From Planctomycetota bacterium (lineage in GTDB: Bacteria > Planctomycetota > Planctomycetia > Gemmatales > Gemmataceae), in the NCBI GenBank assembly GCA_016200155.1, contig JACQFG010000057.1, positions 1 to 8,956 on the forward strand: a stretch of DNA of 8,956 bases, given 5' to 3'. Positions within the stretch are counted from its first letter, which is position 1. Every line of letters begins with the position of its first letter. This document shows positions 1 through 5,885 of the stretch, piece after piece. The notes below the pieces were generated by a model, which worked only from the letters and a program-made list of their open reading frames with translations, was not told the origin of the DNA and did no database searches. A program made the position numbers and the translations under genes.

Positions 1-1266
1 CGTGAACGCGTGCGGGTTGTGGTCGCGCCCGGTGCCGCCGCGCTGGACCAGCGGCAAGCGGCCGAACTCGCCGCCCCAGACGATCAGCGTCTCGTCGAGC
101 AGACCGCGATGTTCGAGGTCGGTCAAGAGCGCGGCGATCGGTTGATCGGTTTCGCCTGCGAAGCCGGTGTGGTTGGCGGCGATGTTCATGTGGCCGTCCC
201 AGCTTCGTTCGTTCTCTTCGCCGCCGGAGTAGATTTGTACAAAGCGAACGCCGCGCTCGACCATGCGGCGAGCGATGAGGCATTGCTTGGCGAAGTGAGT
301 GCAGCGCGGATTGTCGATGCCGTAGAGCCGTTGCGTCAGAGCCGTTTCGCGATTGATGTCGATCGCTTCGGGGGCGGCCATCTGCATGCGATAGGCGAGC
401 TCGAAGGTCTCGACGCGGGCGGCCAGCTCGGTGTCGCCGGGGCGTTGTTGCAGTTGCCGGCGATTCAGGCGTGCCATCAGGTCGAGTTGATTGCGCTGCT
501 GCTGATCGGTCAGGTCGGTCGGGCGAAACAGGTTGTCGATCGGCGCCCCTTGCGGCTTGAGGGCGGTCCCTTGATAGATGCTCGGCAAAAAGCCGGCGCC
601 CCAGTTTTGCGAATAGCCCTTCGGCAACCCGCGCCCGAGCGTGTCGTACATGACGACGAACGATGGCAGGTTTTGGCTCTCGCTGCCCAGGCCATAAGTC
701 ACCCACGACCCGGCGCACGGGAAGCCCATGCGCGTGAAGCCGGTGTTGATCTTCATCAGGGCAGGGGAGTGGTTGTTGGAATCAGTCCAGCAAGAGTGGA
801 TGAACGCCATCTTGTCGACGTGGCGCGCGAGGTTCGGGAAGATATCGGAGACGTACTTGCCGCACTCGCCATGCTGCCGAAATCGAAACGGCGAGCGCAT
901 GATCGGCCCGACCTGATCGCGAAAGAAGCCGGTGTTCTGATCGAAGCCGGCGAGTTCCTGGCCGTTGCGGCGAATGAGTTCGGGCTTGTAGTCCCAGGTA
1001 TCGACATGGCTCGGCCCGCCGTTGATGAAGAGCCAGATGATGTTCTTGGCCCTGGCGGCATGATGCCCGGGCCGCGGCGCGAGGGGCCGCGTCGGATCAG
1101 GCGGCGTCCAGTCCTGGCGAGCCGCGCCCCGTGAGGGGCCGGGTTGTGCGTGGAGCATGCTCGCCAGCGCCATCATGCCGAAGCCGCCGCCGGCGCGCGT
1201 GAGGAACTCACGGCGCGAGGCGTACCCGGAATGCGGCGGCGCGAACAGACGGGGGATATCGTTCAT
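1..1266 (-). CDS. DUF1501 family exported protein, Tat signal (3' end outside window)
   Basis: This is a planctomycete DUF1501 protein, a family related to alkaline phosphatase/sulfatase folds; its biochemical role is not established. The 422 codons seen start at ATG 1266, preceded by GAGGA four bases upstream. The N-terminus carries a twin-arginine motif, SRREFL at residues 17-22, followed by a short Gly/Ala/Met hydrophobic stretch to about residue 40, so export by Tat is likely. Family-typical stretches follow: NIIWLFINGGPSHVDTWD, then FIHSCWTDSNNHSPA, GVRFVQIYSGGEE, and ETLIVWGGEFGRLP near the window edge. The family is usually somewhat under 500 aa, so roughly 50-70 residues are missing beyond base 1. 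Such genes usually sit beside a DUF1549/DUF1553 cytochrome-like gene. Here the upstream neighbour is instead the 82-aa gene, whose stop lies only 12 nt away, suggesting co-transcription. Family call is firm; function is unknown. Confidence 0.93.
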   Translation of the reverse strand, partial: MNDIPRLFAPPHSGYASRREFLTRAGGGFGMMALASMLHAQPGPSRGAARQDWTPPDPTRPLAPRPGHHAARAKNIIWLFINGGPSHVDTWDYKPELIRRNGQELAGFDQNTGFFRDQVGPIMRSPFRFRQHGECGKYVSDIFPNLARHVDKMAFIHSCWTDSNNHSPALMKINTGFTRMGFPCAGSWVTYGLGSESQNLPSFVVMYDTLGRGLPKGYSQNWGAGFLPSIYQGTALKPQGAPIDNLFRPTDLTDQQQRNQLDLMARLNRRQLQQRPGDTELAARVETFELAYRMQMAAPEAIDINRETALTQRLYGIDNPRCTHFAKQCLIARRMVERGVRFVQIYSGGEENERSWDGHMNIAANHTGFAGETDQPIAALLTDLEHRGLLDETLIVWGGEFGRLPLVQRGGTGRDHNPHAFT

Positions 1267-1278
1267 GCAGTCCTCATT

Positions 1279-1527
1279 TCAGGAGACAGCAGTCGGATCG
1301 GGCGTGGTCGGCGCGGCAGCTGTCGTCGGCGTTGTGCCTTGCCTTCGCGCGAGGTATTCGTCGATCTCGGCCTTTAATTTGTTGATCTCGTCGATGTACC
1401 CCTCGGCATAGATCGCGAAGTTGCGCGGGTTCTTCGGATAGACATCCGCGCGCAGATCATCAAGGGCTCTTTCCAGGCATCCGAGCAGTTCCTTTTGGAC
1501 AGCGAGGTCTTCATCGTGTCGAATCAT
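1279..1527 (-). CDS. Small helical protein coupled to the DUF6932-like gene
   Basis: This 82-aa protein starts at ATG 1527 inside the stop of the upstream gene (ATGA overlap), which argues for translational coupling. An upstream in-frame ATG at 1620 would add 31 residues lying wholly inside the neighbour's coding region, so the coupled start is preferred. Residues 1-66 look helical and charged: an acidic start (MIRHDEDLAVQ), a leucine-rich segment (LLGCLERALDDL), a central PKNPRNFAIYAEGYIDEI motif and a final amphipathic helix ending in AEIDEYL. The last 16 residues are a Thr/Pro/Ala tail, probably disordered. There is no signal peptide or membrane segment. I do not recognise a named family. 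The strict pairing suggests it binds or regulates the nucleotidyltransferase-like partner, but that is inference from context only. Confidence 0.72.
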   Translation of the reverse strand: MIRHDEDLAVQKELLGCLERALDDLRADVYPKNPRNFAIYAEGYIDEINKLKAEIDEYLARRQGTTPTTAAAPTTPDPTAVS

Positions 1528-1994
1528 AGCAGCACCCGCAGAATGCCTTTTCGAATGTCCGCCGGCCAATTCCACTTCTCGCGCCATTTGGTGTTCACAC
1601 CACCAAAGTGCCTGATCCATTCTGCTTCGCGCGCCGAGCCCGATTTCGCAATGAACACATCAAGGCCGAATGCCTTCCTGATTGCACGCCTTGACACCAG
1701 ATTGTACTGATACGGCCGTAAATCCGCGGCATCATCCCAATCGACCGGCAGCACCAACAGCAAATCGATATCGTCCGGTTCGTCCACGCAACCCATGACG
1801 AAACTGCCGTCGATTACCACGCTCTGTCCGCAGCCTGCTTTCCTGACTGCCTCAAGATACTCGGTTAACTTCGCGAATAACGTCATCCGCCGGTCGGACC
1901 GCTGGAACTGGCCGAAGTGTTCCTTCACGACTTCCAGCGACACCTCATGCACGCCCGGCAGCAGCAACTTGCGGTCGTCGAAGGCAAGTTCCAT
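1524..1994 (-). CDS. Nucleotidyltransferase-like protein, resembles DUF6932
   Basis: This 156-aa protein carries the signature of the polymerase-beta/MNT nucleotidyltransferase superfamily: DGSFVMG (residues about 62-68) followed by EPDDIDLLLVLP, the GS...DxD arrangement whose aspartates bind metal and nucleotide. It opens with FDDRKLLLPGVHEV, and the segment around residue 105 onward (RRAIRKAFGLDVFIAKSGS) plus a C-terminal tryptophan-containing stretch (KWREKWNWPADIRKGILRVLL) fit the DUF6932 family as I remember it. The substrate is unknown. The start at ATG 1994 has a modest GAGG seven bases upstream. It is the first gene of the minus-strand run and overlaps the 82-aa gene by four bases. 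Other members of the fold serve as antibiotic nucleotidyltransferases or as MNT-type toxin/antitoxin components; nothing here decides among these. The superfamily call is firm, the family name likely. Confidence 0.82.
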   Translation of the reverse strand: MELAFDDRKLLLPGVHEVSLEVVKEHFGQFQRSDRRMTLFAKLTEYLEAVRKAGCGQSVVIDGSFVMGCVDEPDDIDLLLVLPVDWDDAADLRPYQYNLVSRRAIRKAFGLDVFIAKSGSAREAEWIRHFGGVNTKWREKWNWPADIRKGILRVLL

Positions 1995-2077
1995 GGCGGG
2001 CCTCGGCTTTTCGTCGAGCTTCTCCTGTTAATGGTGTACAATTCATGCGGTTTGGTCAAGGGAATTGGAGGCAAATC
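1995..2077. promoter_or_regulatory. Divergent intergenic region between the DUF6932-like gene and the TGA-containing gene
   Basis: These 83 bases must carry the start signals of both the minus-strand run and the plus-strand small gene. On the plus strand TACAAT (2037-2042) is a fair -10 element, 35 nt before the GTG start, but no good -35 lies at the right distance. On the minus strand TTGACC (complement of 2054-2059) could be a -35, with only a poor -10 (TACACC) 15 nt away. A strong Shine-Dalgarno sequence, GGAGG at 2067-2071, sits six bases before GTG 2078. Confidence 0.3.
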
Positions 2078-2428
2078 GTGATTACCAACACCGACCCGAC
2101 GAGCTTGACCTCGCTCGAAAAAATCCTGGCGTGGATGCAAGCCAACGATGTGCCCCTGTACCACATCGACCTGGTCGCCCAGGACGAATTCTGCCATGAC
2201 CTGTACGTGCCCTGGCAGAATCGCTGGCTCATCTTCGGGCTGACATGATTCGGCGTCGTGACGGCGGTCGCCGTCTGGGATCATCGACCGAGCGCCGATG
2301 AACTCTTGCAGCAACGCGTCGCCGACGGCTGGCAGCCCACGGCCACCGCGCTGAAGGAAGGCCCGCGCGTTCTTGGCCATGCGGCCTGCATTAGCCGTTG
2401 CCCTGATCGTGCGGGACCAGAATCGTGA
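2078..2428 (+). CDS. Candidate selenoprotein, or nonsense-interrupted small gene (in-frame TGA at 2246)
   Basis: The frame starts at GTG 2078 behind GGAGG with six-base spacing; ATG 2045 is also in frame but has no ribosome site. It runs 56 codons to TGA 2246-2248, then continues open for 59 more codons to TGA 2426. Both halves look coding. The first half reads LEKILAWMQANDVPLYHIDLVAQDEF...RWLIFGLT. The second reads FGVVTAVAVWDHRPSADELL, then RVADGWQPTATALKEG and RVLGHAA, with strong G/C at third positions. The TGA would be residue 57 of a 116-aa protein. A hairpin 11 nt after the TGA resembles a bacterial SECIS element. TGA ends several other genes here (1279, 1524, 5235), so a recoded genetic code is excluded. 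The last codons overlap the convergent delta-60 gene by 38 nt. I recognise no named family. Alternatives are a TGC- or TGG-to-TGA pseudogene or a sequencing error. Confidence 0.55.
2260..2275 (+). promoter_or_regulatory. SECIS-like hairpin after the in-frame TGA
   Basis: GACGGC (2260-2265) and GCCGTC (2270-2275) form a perfect six-pair stem closing the tetraloop GGTC (2266-2269). The stem base is 11 nt after TGA 2248. Bulging U2259 allows three further weak pairs (G-U, C-G, U-G) below. In E. coli fdhF, the well-studied bacterial SECIS has a GGUC apical loop, a bulged U, and an 11-nt gap from the UGA. The match in loop and spacing is striking, but the bulge position differs, and GC-rich codons for VTAVAV can give such hairpins by chance. 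Confidence 0.45.
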
Positions 2429-4997
2429 ACTGCATGGTCGCCAGTTCGCCCGCGAGATTCCGGGCGCTGATGATGATCGTGTACAGCCTGCCGGCCTTAT
2501 CCTGGCCGTTCCGTCGCGCTTCGAGGCTGACCTTGAACGAGAAGCTCCCGTCCGCATTCACGACGATCGTCCCACTCGGCTGCACCTTGCCGTAGGAATC
2601 GATCGTGGTAAAGGTCGCACTCGTCCGATCGATGCCGGAGATGCTGTCCGTGATCAACCCCGTCACCTGGATGGCGACCATCTTGCCATTCGGCGCCCAC
2701 AGCGTCGTGGTCGAAGGCGTCGCGCTGATGTTCGGCCCCGTCGAATCGATTGCAATGGTCAGCGTCTGCAACGCCTCGGCATTCCCCGCATCATCCGTGC
2801 TGAAATAGCGGACCTCATGAACGCCGTCGCCGGTGATGACGAACGGGCTGGCGTAGCTGTGCATCGCTCCGCCATCGATGGCGTAAGTCGTGACGACCGC
2901 CGCGTCATCGGGATCGGTCGCGCTCAACGTGACGATGACGGGGCCGACGAACCAGCCGTTGGTGCCGAGCGGTCCGCTGACGGACGCGGTTGTGCTTGGG
3001 GCCGTCCTGTCAAAGTTCTTGCACTTTCCGTCGCTGCCTGCCTCAAAGATGTCGTGAATCTCGCCCGGCGACAGCGCCCGGCGATACAACGATGGTTCGT
3101 CAATCAAGCCGTGCCAGAAACCGGTCACGGCCCCGCTGCCCGCGATGACTGCGCCGATGCGAACTGACGTGGAACTGTCGTTGATGTAGGCGACCGGCTG
3201 ATCGTCCTCGGTGGTGTGTGGGACCTCAACGCCGTTGACGTATATGTGGATGCGCTGCGTTGCAACGTCAAACGAAGCGGCAACGTGACTCCAGGTTCCC
3301 GCCGTCAGGACCGACTCGTCCGTGTTGTCGGTCCGGTGCTGGCCATCGGGCCCAAACACCACGCAGCGGATGACGCCGCCTTTCCATATTCCCAAGAACC
3401 AGCCGGTGCCCGCAGGGCCGAGGCTCGAATCATAGGCAGAGATGATGCAACGACTTGCCGTGCTGGAAGGGAAGAGAGTTTCTGGATTGACCCAGGCCTC
3501 GAGTGTGATGGCGGCAGCCGGCGTCAAATTCGCAGCGTCGGGGACCTCAACAAAGTCGTTGACTCCGTCAAATTGGAACGCCTCGCCGACTTTGCCCGCT
3601 GCGAAGGTCGCGCCGTTCATGAGCGTGCCGTTGTTGCCATCCGCGATGTCGTTCGCATTACCGTCGCCTGGCCACCAGCTGACAATGTCGGGAGGCGGTA
3701 CGGCGCACCCGCCGTCAAATCGTGCCACGGCGAAGTCGCCGTCGGATTCACCGGCGACGACGATGCGGCCGTCATGGTCGAGCGCGATGGCAGTGAGGAG
3801 GTCTTCTCCGGCTCCGATGGGCTGGACTACTTTCCCGTTCGTACCGAATGACGGGTCGAGTGAACCATCCGTGTTGTAGCGGACGAGCGCAAAGTCGTAC
3901 TGGCTGCCGGTCCAGGTATACCCACCCTGAATCGGCCGGCCGAGCGAGTCCAGGACCAGCCAACCGCCGTAGTCGTCGCCACTGCCAATCGGGGTGATCG
4001 CTTTGCCGTCGCCGTCAAAGGTCGGGTCGAGCGACCCGTCGGGGTTGTAACGTACGACTGCGAAGTCATAATTGCTGCCGTTGAAAATCTGGCCGCCGGC
4101 TACGAGTCGCCCGGCCCCGTCGAAGGCGATTTTCCAGGCCACGTCGAAGTCCGGACCAACCGGCGTGGTGAGCTTCCCGTCCCCGTCATAGGTCGTGTCG
4201 AGGGAACCGTCGGCGTTGTACCGGACGAATGCGAAGTCCCGGCCGCCCGCCACAGTCGCACTCCCGGCGACAAGGATGCGGGAACCGACCATGAGGACCG
4301 CCTGAGCGCCATCGTCTCCAGAGCCAAAGGAAGTGACGACGATCCCGTCCCCGTCGAAGGAGGTATCCAGCGTGCCGTCGTCGTTGTACCGGACGACCGC
4401 GAAGTCAAAGTTGCCGCTGACAACCTCCCCGACCACCACGATCCGCCCGTTTGCGTCAACGACAACATCTTTTGCCTCGTCCGTTTGCGAAGCACTGATT
4501 GCCGTGAGGACAATCCCGTCCCCACCGAACGACGTGTCGAGCACCCCGTTTGGCAAGTATCGGGCCACTGCGAAGTCGGCCGTGCCGCCTGGTCCACTCG
4601 AACTTCGACCGACGACGAGTATGCGTCCGCTCCCGTCGATGGTCATGCCGTTGATGACGTCATCGACGCCGGAAACTGCGGTGACGGCGATCCCATCACC
4701 GTCGAAGGAACTGTCGAGAGTACCATTGGGCAGGTATCTTGCGACAGCAAAATCACGGCTTCCCACGGTCGCGTACCCGGCGACAACGATGCGTCCCGAG
4801 TCGTCAACTTTGACCGCGGACGCAAAATCGAAGCCGGAAATGTTAGTCGTCACCTTGCCGCCGATGCCGAACGTTGGATCAAGCGTTCCCGCAGATAGCA
4901 AGGTCCGTTGCTCGAGGGATTCGGCCCACGGCTTGAAGAATAAGTCTTGCCGTTTCCTGGTAACGATCGGCTTCTTTCGGCGATGGAATGGCCACAT
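2391..4997 (-). CDS. Large exported delta-60 repeat / LamG protein with LEPR-XLL-type motif
   Basis: This is an 868-aa protein from ATG 4997, preceded by GGGAG nine bases upstream; an ATG at 5060 would add 21 residues but has no comparable site. Residues 1-20 are basic (RRKK, RKR). LEQRTLLSA at 28-36 is a version of the planctomycete LEPR-XLL motif found near the N-terminus of large secreted or surface proteins. Residues 37-430 hold seven delta-60 repeats of about 56 aa, each with G(S/T)LD..F.GDG, a GRI-VVAG strand and DFAVVRYN. Residues about 436-655 are a LamG/concanavalin-like domain (SWWPGDGNANDIADGNNGTL, FDGVNDFVEVP, ITLEAWVNP, WSHVAASFD, GLIDEPSLYRRALSPGEI). Residues 665-750 are Ig-like or OmpL47-like (TYAIDGG, VRYFSTDDAGN), followed by a last beta-rich domain. 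Likely a surface or extracellular binding protein; the ligand is unknown and no catalytic motif is visible. Confidence 0.9.
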   Translation of the reverse strand: MWPFHRRKKPIVTRKRQDLFFKPWAESLEQRTLLSAGTLDPTFGIGGKVTTNISGFDFASAVKVDDSGRIVVAGYATVGSRDFAVARYLPNGTLDSSFDGDGIAVTAVSGVDDVINGMTIDGSGRILVVGRSSSGPGGTADFAVARYLPNGVLDTSFGGDGIVLTAISASQTDEAKDVVVDANGRIVVVGEVVSGNFDFAVVRYNDDGTLDTSFDGDGIVVTSFGSGDDGAQAVLMVGSRILVAGSATVAGGRDFAFVRYNADGSLDTTYDGDGKLTTPVGPDFDVAWKIAFDGAGRLVAGGQIFNGSNYDFAVVRYNPDGSLDPTFDGDGKAITPIGSGDDYGGWLVLDSLGRPIQGGYTWTGSQYDFALVRYNTDGSLDPSFGTNGKVVQPIGAGEDLLTAIALDHDGRIVVAGESDGDFAVARFDGGCAVPPPDIVSWWPGDGNANDIADGNNGTLMNGATFAAGKVGEAFQFDGVNDFVEVPDAANLTPAAAITLEAWVNPETLFPSSTASRCIISAYDSSLGPAGTGWFLGIWKGGVIRCVVFGPDGQHRTDNTDESVLTAGTWSHVAASFDVATQRIHIYVNGVEVPHTTEDDQPVAYINDSSTSVRIGAVIAGSGAVTGFWHGLIDEPSLYRRALSPGEIHDIFEAGSDGKCKNFDRTAPSTTASVSGPLGTNGWFVGPVIVTLSATDPDDAAVVTTYAIDGGAMHSYASPFVITGDGVHEVRYFSTDDAGNAEALQTLTIAIDSTGPNISATPSTTTLWAPNGKMVAIQVTGLITDSISGIDRTSATFTTIDSYGKVQPSGTIVVNADGSFSFKVSLEARRNGQDKAGRLYTIIISARNLAGELATMQFTILVPHDQGNG
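3708..4889 (-). repeat. Seven tandem delta-60 repeats within the CDS
   Basis: Seven in-frame repeat units encode residues 37-430. Repeat starts lie near residues 37, 92, 151, 208, 264, 321 and 378, recognisable by GTLDPTF, GTLDSSF, GVLDTSF, GTLDTSF, GSLDTTY, GSLDPTF and GSLDPSF. Units are 55-59 aa and diverged at the DNA level, so this is an old protein repeat and not a recent array. Seven units of this beta-rich type would suit a seven-bladed propeller, which is inference. Confidence 0.85.
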
Positions 4998-5040
4998 GGT
5001 CGGATTCTCCCGGGGTGGCGGTGGGGATTGCCTCCATGCG

Positions 5041-5068
5041 AGATTAGCCGGAAAGCTCAAGAATGCAA
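5041..5068 (-). promoter_or_regulatory. Possible sigma-70-type promoter for the delta-60 gene
   Basis: On the minus strand TTGCAT (complement of 5063-5068) and TAATCT (complement of 5041-5046) are separated by 16 nt, giving a leader of about 35-40 nt before ATG 4997. Both hexamers are imperfect. The rest of the gap up to 5234 holds an AT-rich patch near 5090-5155 and a G/T-rich tract, but no gene. Confidence 0.33.
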
Positions 5069-5234
5069 GCGTGAACTGACGGAAATACGTGTTTTTGTGA
5101 TATTCGCATAATCGGGCCGCCGCGTTCCATGACGATTATTTTGATCGACATAGTGCATTACGCCGGCCGCTTGGGGGGTGTCGGGGTGGGTGTGTGTGCA
5201 AAAGTCGCAGGCGCAATGCAAGTCATTTTCGTCG

Positions 5235-5810
5235 TCAGGGAGCGATGATGTTCCGAAAGGTCAGGTTGATGCGCGGACCGACGGCGGCTTTCGTCTTCGG
5301 CACGCCGTGGACCCAGTGATGCTGGCAGGCGCCGCCCATGACGAGCAAGCTGCCGTGCGCGAGATCGTACTTCAGCTTCGCGCCGGTATTGATGTGCTTG
5401 AGGACGAATTGCCGGACGGCTCCGAGCGAGATCGACGCGATCGCCGGATTGACGCCCAGCTCCGGCTCCGCGTCGGTGTGGTAGCCGATCGAGTCCTGGC
5501 CGTCGCGATAGTAATTCAGCAGCAAGCTGTTGAACGGGACGCCGGCCGATTCCTCGACGCGGCGGCGCACCTCCAGCAGCGTCGGCGTCCACGGAATCGC
5601 TTCATGCGTCACCCCGGAGTAGCTGTACGTCAGCCCCGCGTCGGCATACCACGCCGTCAAGCGCGGAAACGGCCCCATACGGCTGCGCTCTTGCTTCCAG
5701 GGCGTGTCGTGGCGGAGCCGTTCGAACAAGGCGTTCGCATCATCCGTCGTGTAGAACGTCTTGTCGTAATCGAGCGTGCCGCCGTCGAGGATGTCGATGT
5801 GCTGCGTCAT
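5235..5810 (-). CDS. alkB: AlkB-type alpha-ketoglutarate-dependent dioxygenase
   Basis: This is a 191-aa Fe(II)/2-oxoglutarate dioxygenase of the AlkB superfamily, which oxidatively removes alkyl groups from nucleobases. The metal triad is visible: H111 and D113 in NYYRDGQDSIGYHTDAEPELG (residues 99-119) and H168 in HHWVHGVPK. The 2-oxoglutarate-binding arginine region is PRINLTFR (179-186). PFPRLTAWYADAGLTYSYSG (47-66) is the substrate-loop region as in ALKBH2/3-type members. The length fits this short branch and not the longer E. coli AlkB branch only loosely. The start at ATG 5810 follows the homology boundary. It has no Shine-Dalgarno sequence, because the 59-nt palindrome begins two bases upstream. 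The frame stays open far upstream through the palindrome and across gluQ, but that extension is a shadow. Substrate choice (DNA or RNA) cannot be read from sequence. Confidence 0.93.
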   Translation of the reverse strand: MTQHIDILDGGTLDYDKTFYTTDDANALFERLRHDTPWKQERSRMGPFPRLTAWYADAGLTYSYSGVTHEAIPWTPTLLEVRRRVEESAGVPFNSLLLNYYRDGQDSIGYHTDAEPELGVNPAIASISLGAVRQFVLKHINTGAKLKYDLAHGSLLVMGGACQHHWVHGVPKTKAAVGPRINLTFRNIIAP

Positions 5811-5812
5811 TC

Positions 5813-5871
5813 TGTAGGTCAGGCTTTCCAGCCTGACGTTCTCCCCGTCAGGCGGGAAAGCCTGACCTACA
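5813..5871. repeat. 59-nt palindromic REP-like element
   Basis: The outer arms TGTAGGTCAGGCTTTCC (5813-5829) and GGAAAGCCTGACCTACA (5855-5871) are perfect 17-base inverted repeats. Inside, after one A/G mismatch, GCCTGACG (5831-5838) pairs with CGTCAGGC (5846-5853) around the loop TTCTCCC. So 25 of 26 positions pair. Each arm also contains an internal repeat of the core GTCAGGC/GCCTGAC. I remember this core as an abundant intergenic repeat in planctomycetes that is often mistranslated as VGQAFQPD; only one copy is present in this window. It fills most of the alkB/gluQ divergent gap. Confidence 0.85.
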
Positions 5872-5885
5872 CCTACAATACCAAG

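Noticed and set aside
10..1134. 374-aa open frame on the plus strand
   Set aside because: It is the antisense shadow of the DUF1501 gene, whose minus-strand product shows family motifs throughout; the plus product has no recognisable domain.
2246..2248. Genetic code in which TGA is always sense
   Set aside because: TGA ends the 82-aa gene, the DUF6932-like gene and alkB at homology-supported positions, so only local recoding or a mutation can explain the read-through frame.
3708..4889. Possible CRISPR-like or DNA tandem array
   Set aside because: The periodicity of about 168 nt is codon-phased, diverged, and explained by delta-60 protein repeats; there are no short identical repeats with spacers.
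2373..5079. Several plus-strand frames (2373-3167, 3216-3851, 4333-5079) opposite the delta-60 gene
   Set aside because: They are high-GC shadows; their apparent repeats mirror the delta-60 repeats of the real minus-strand protein.
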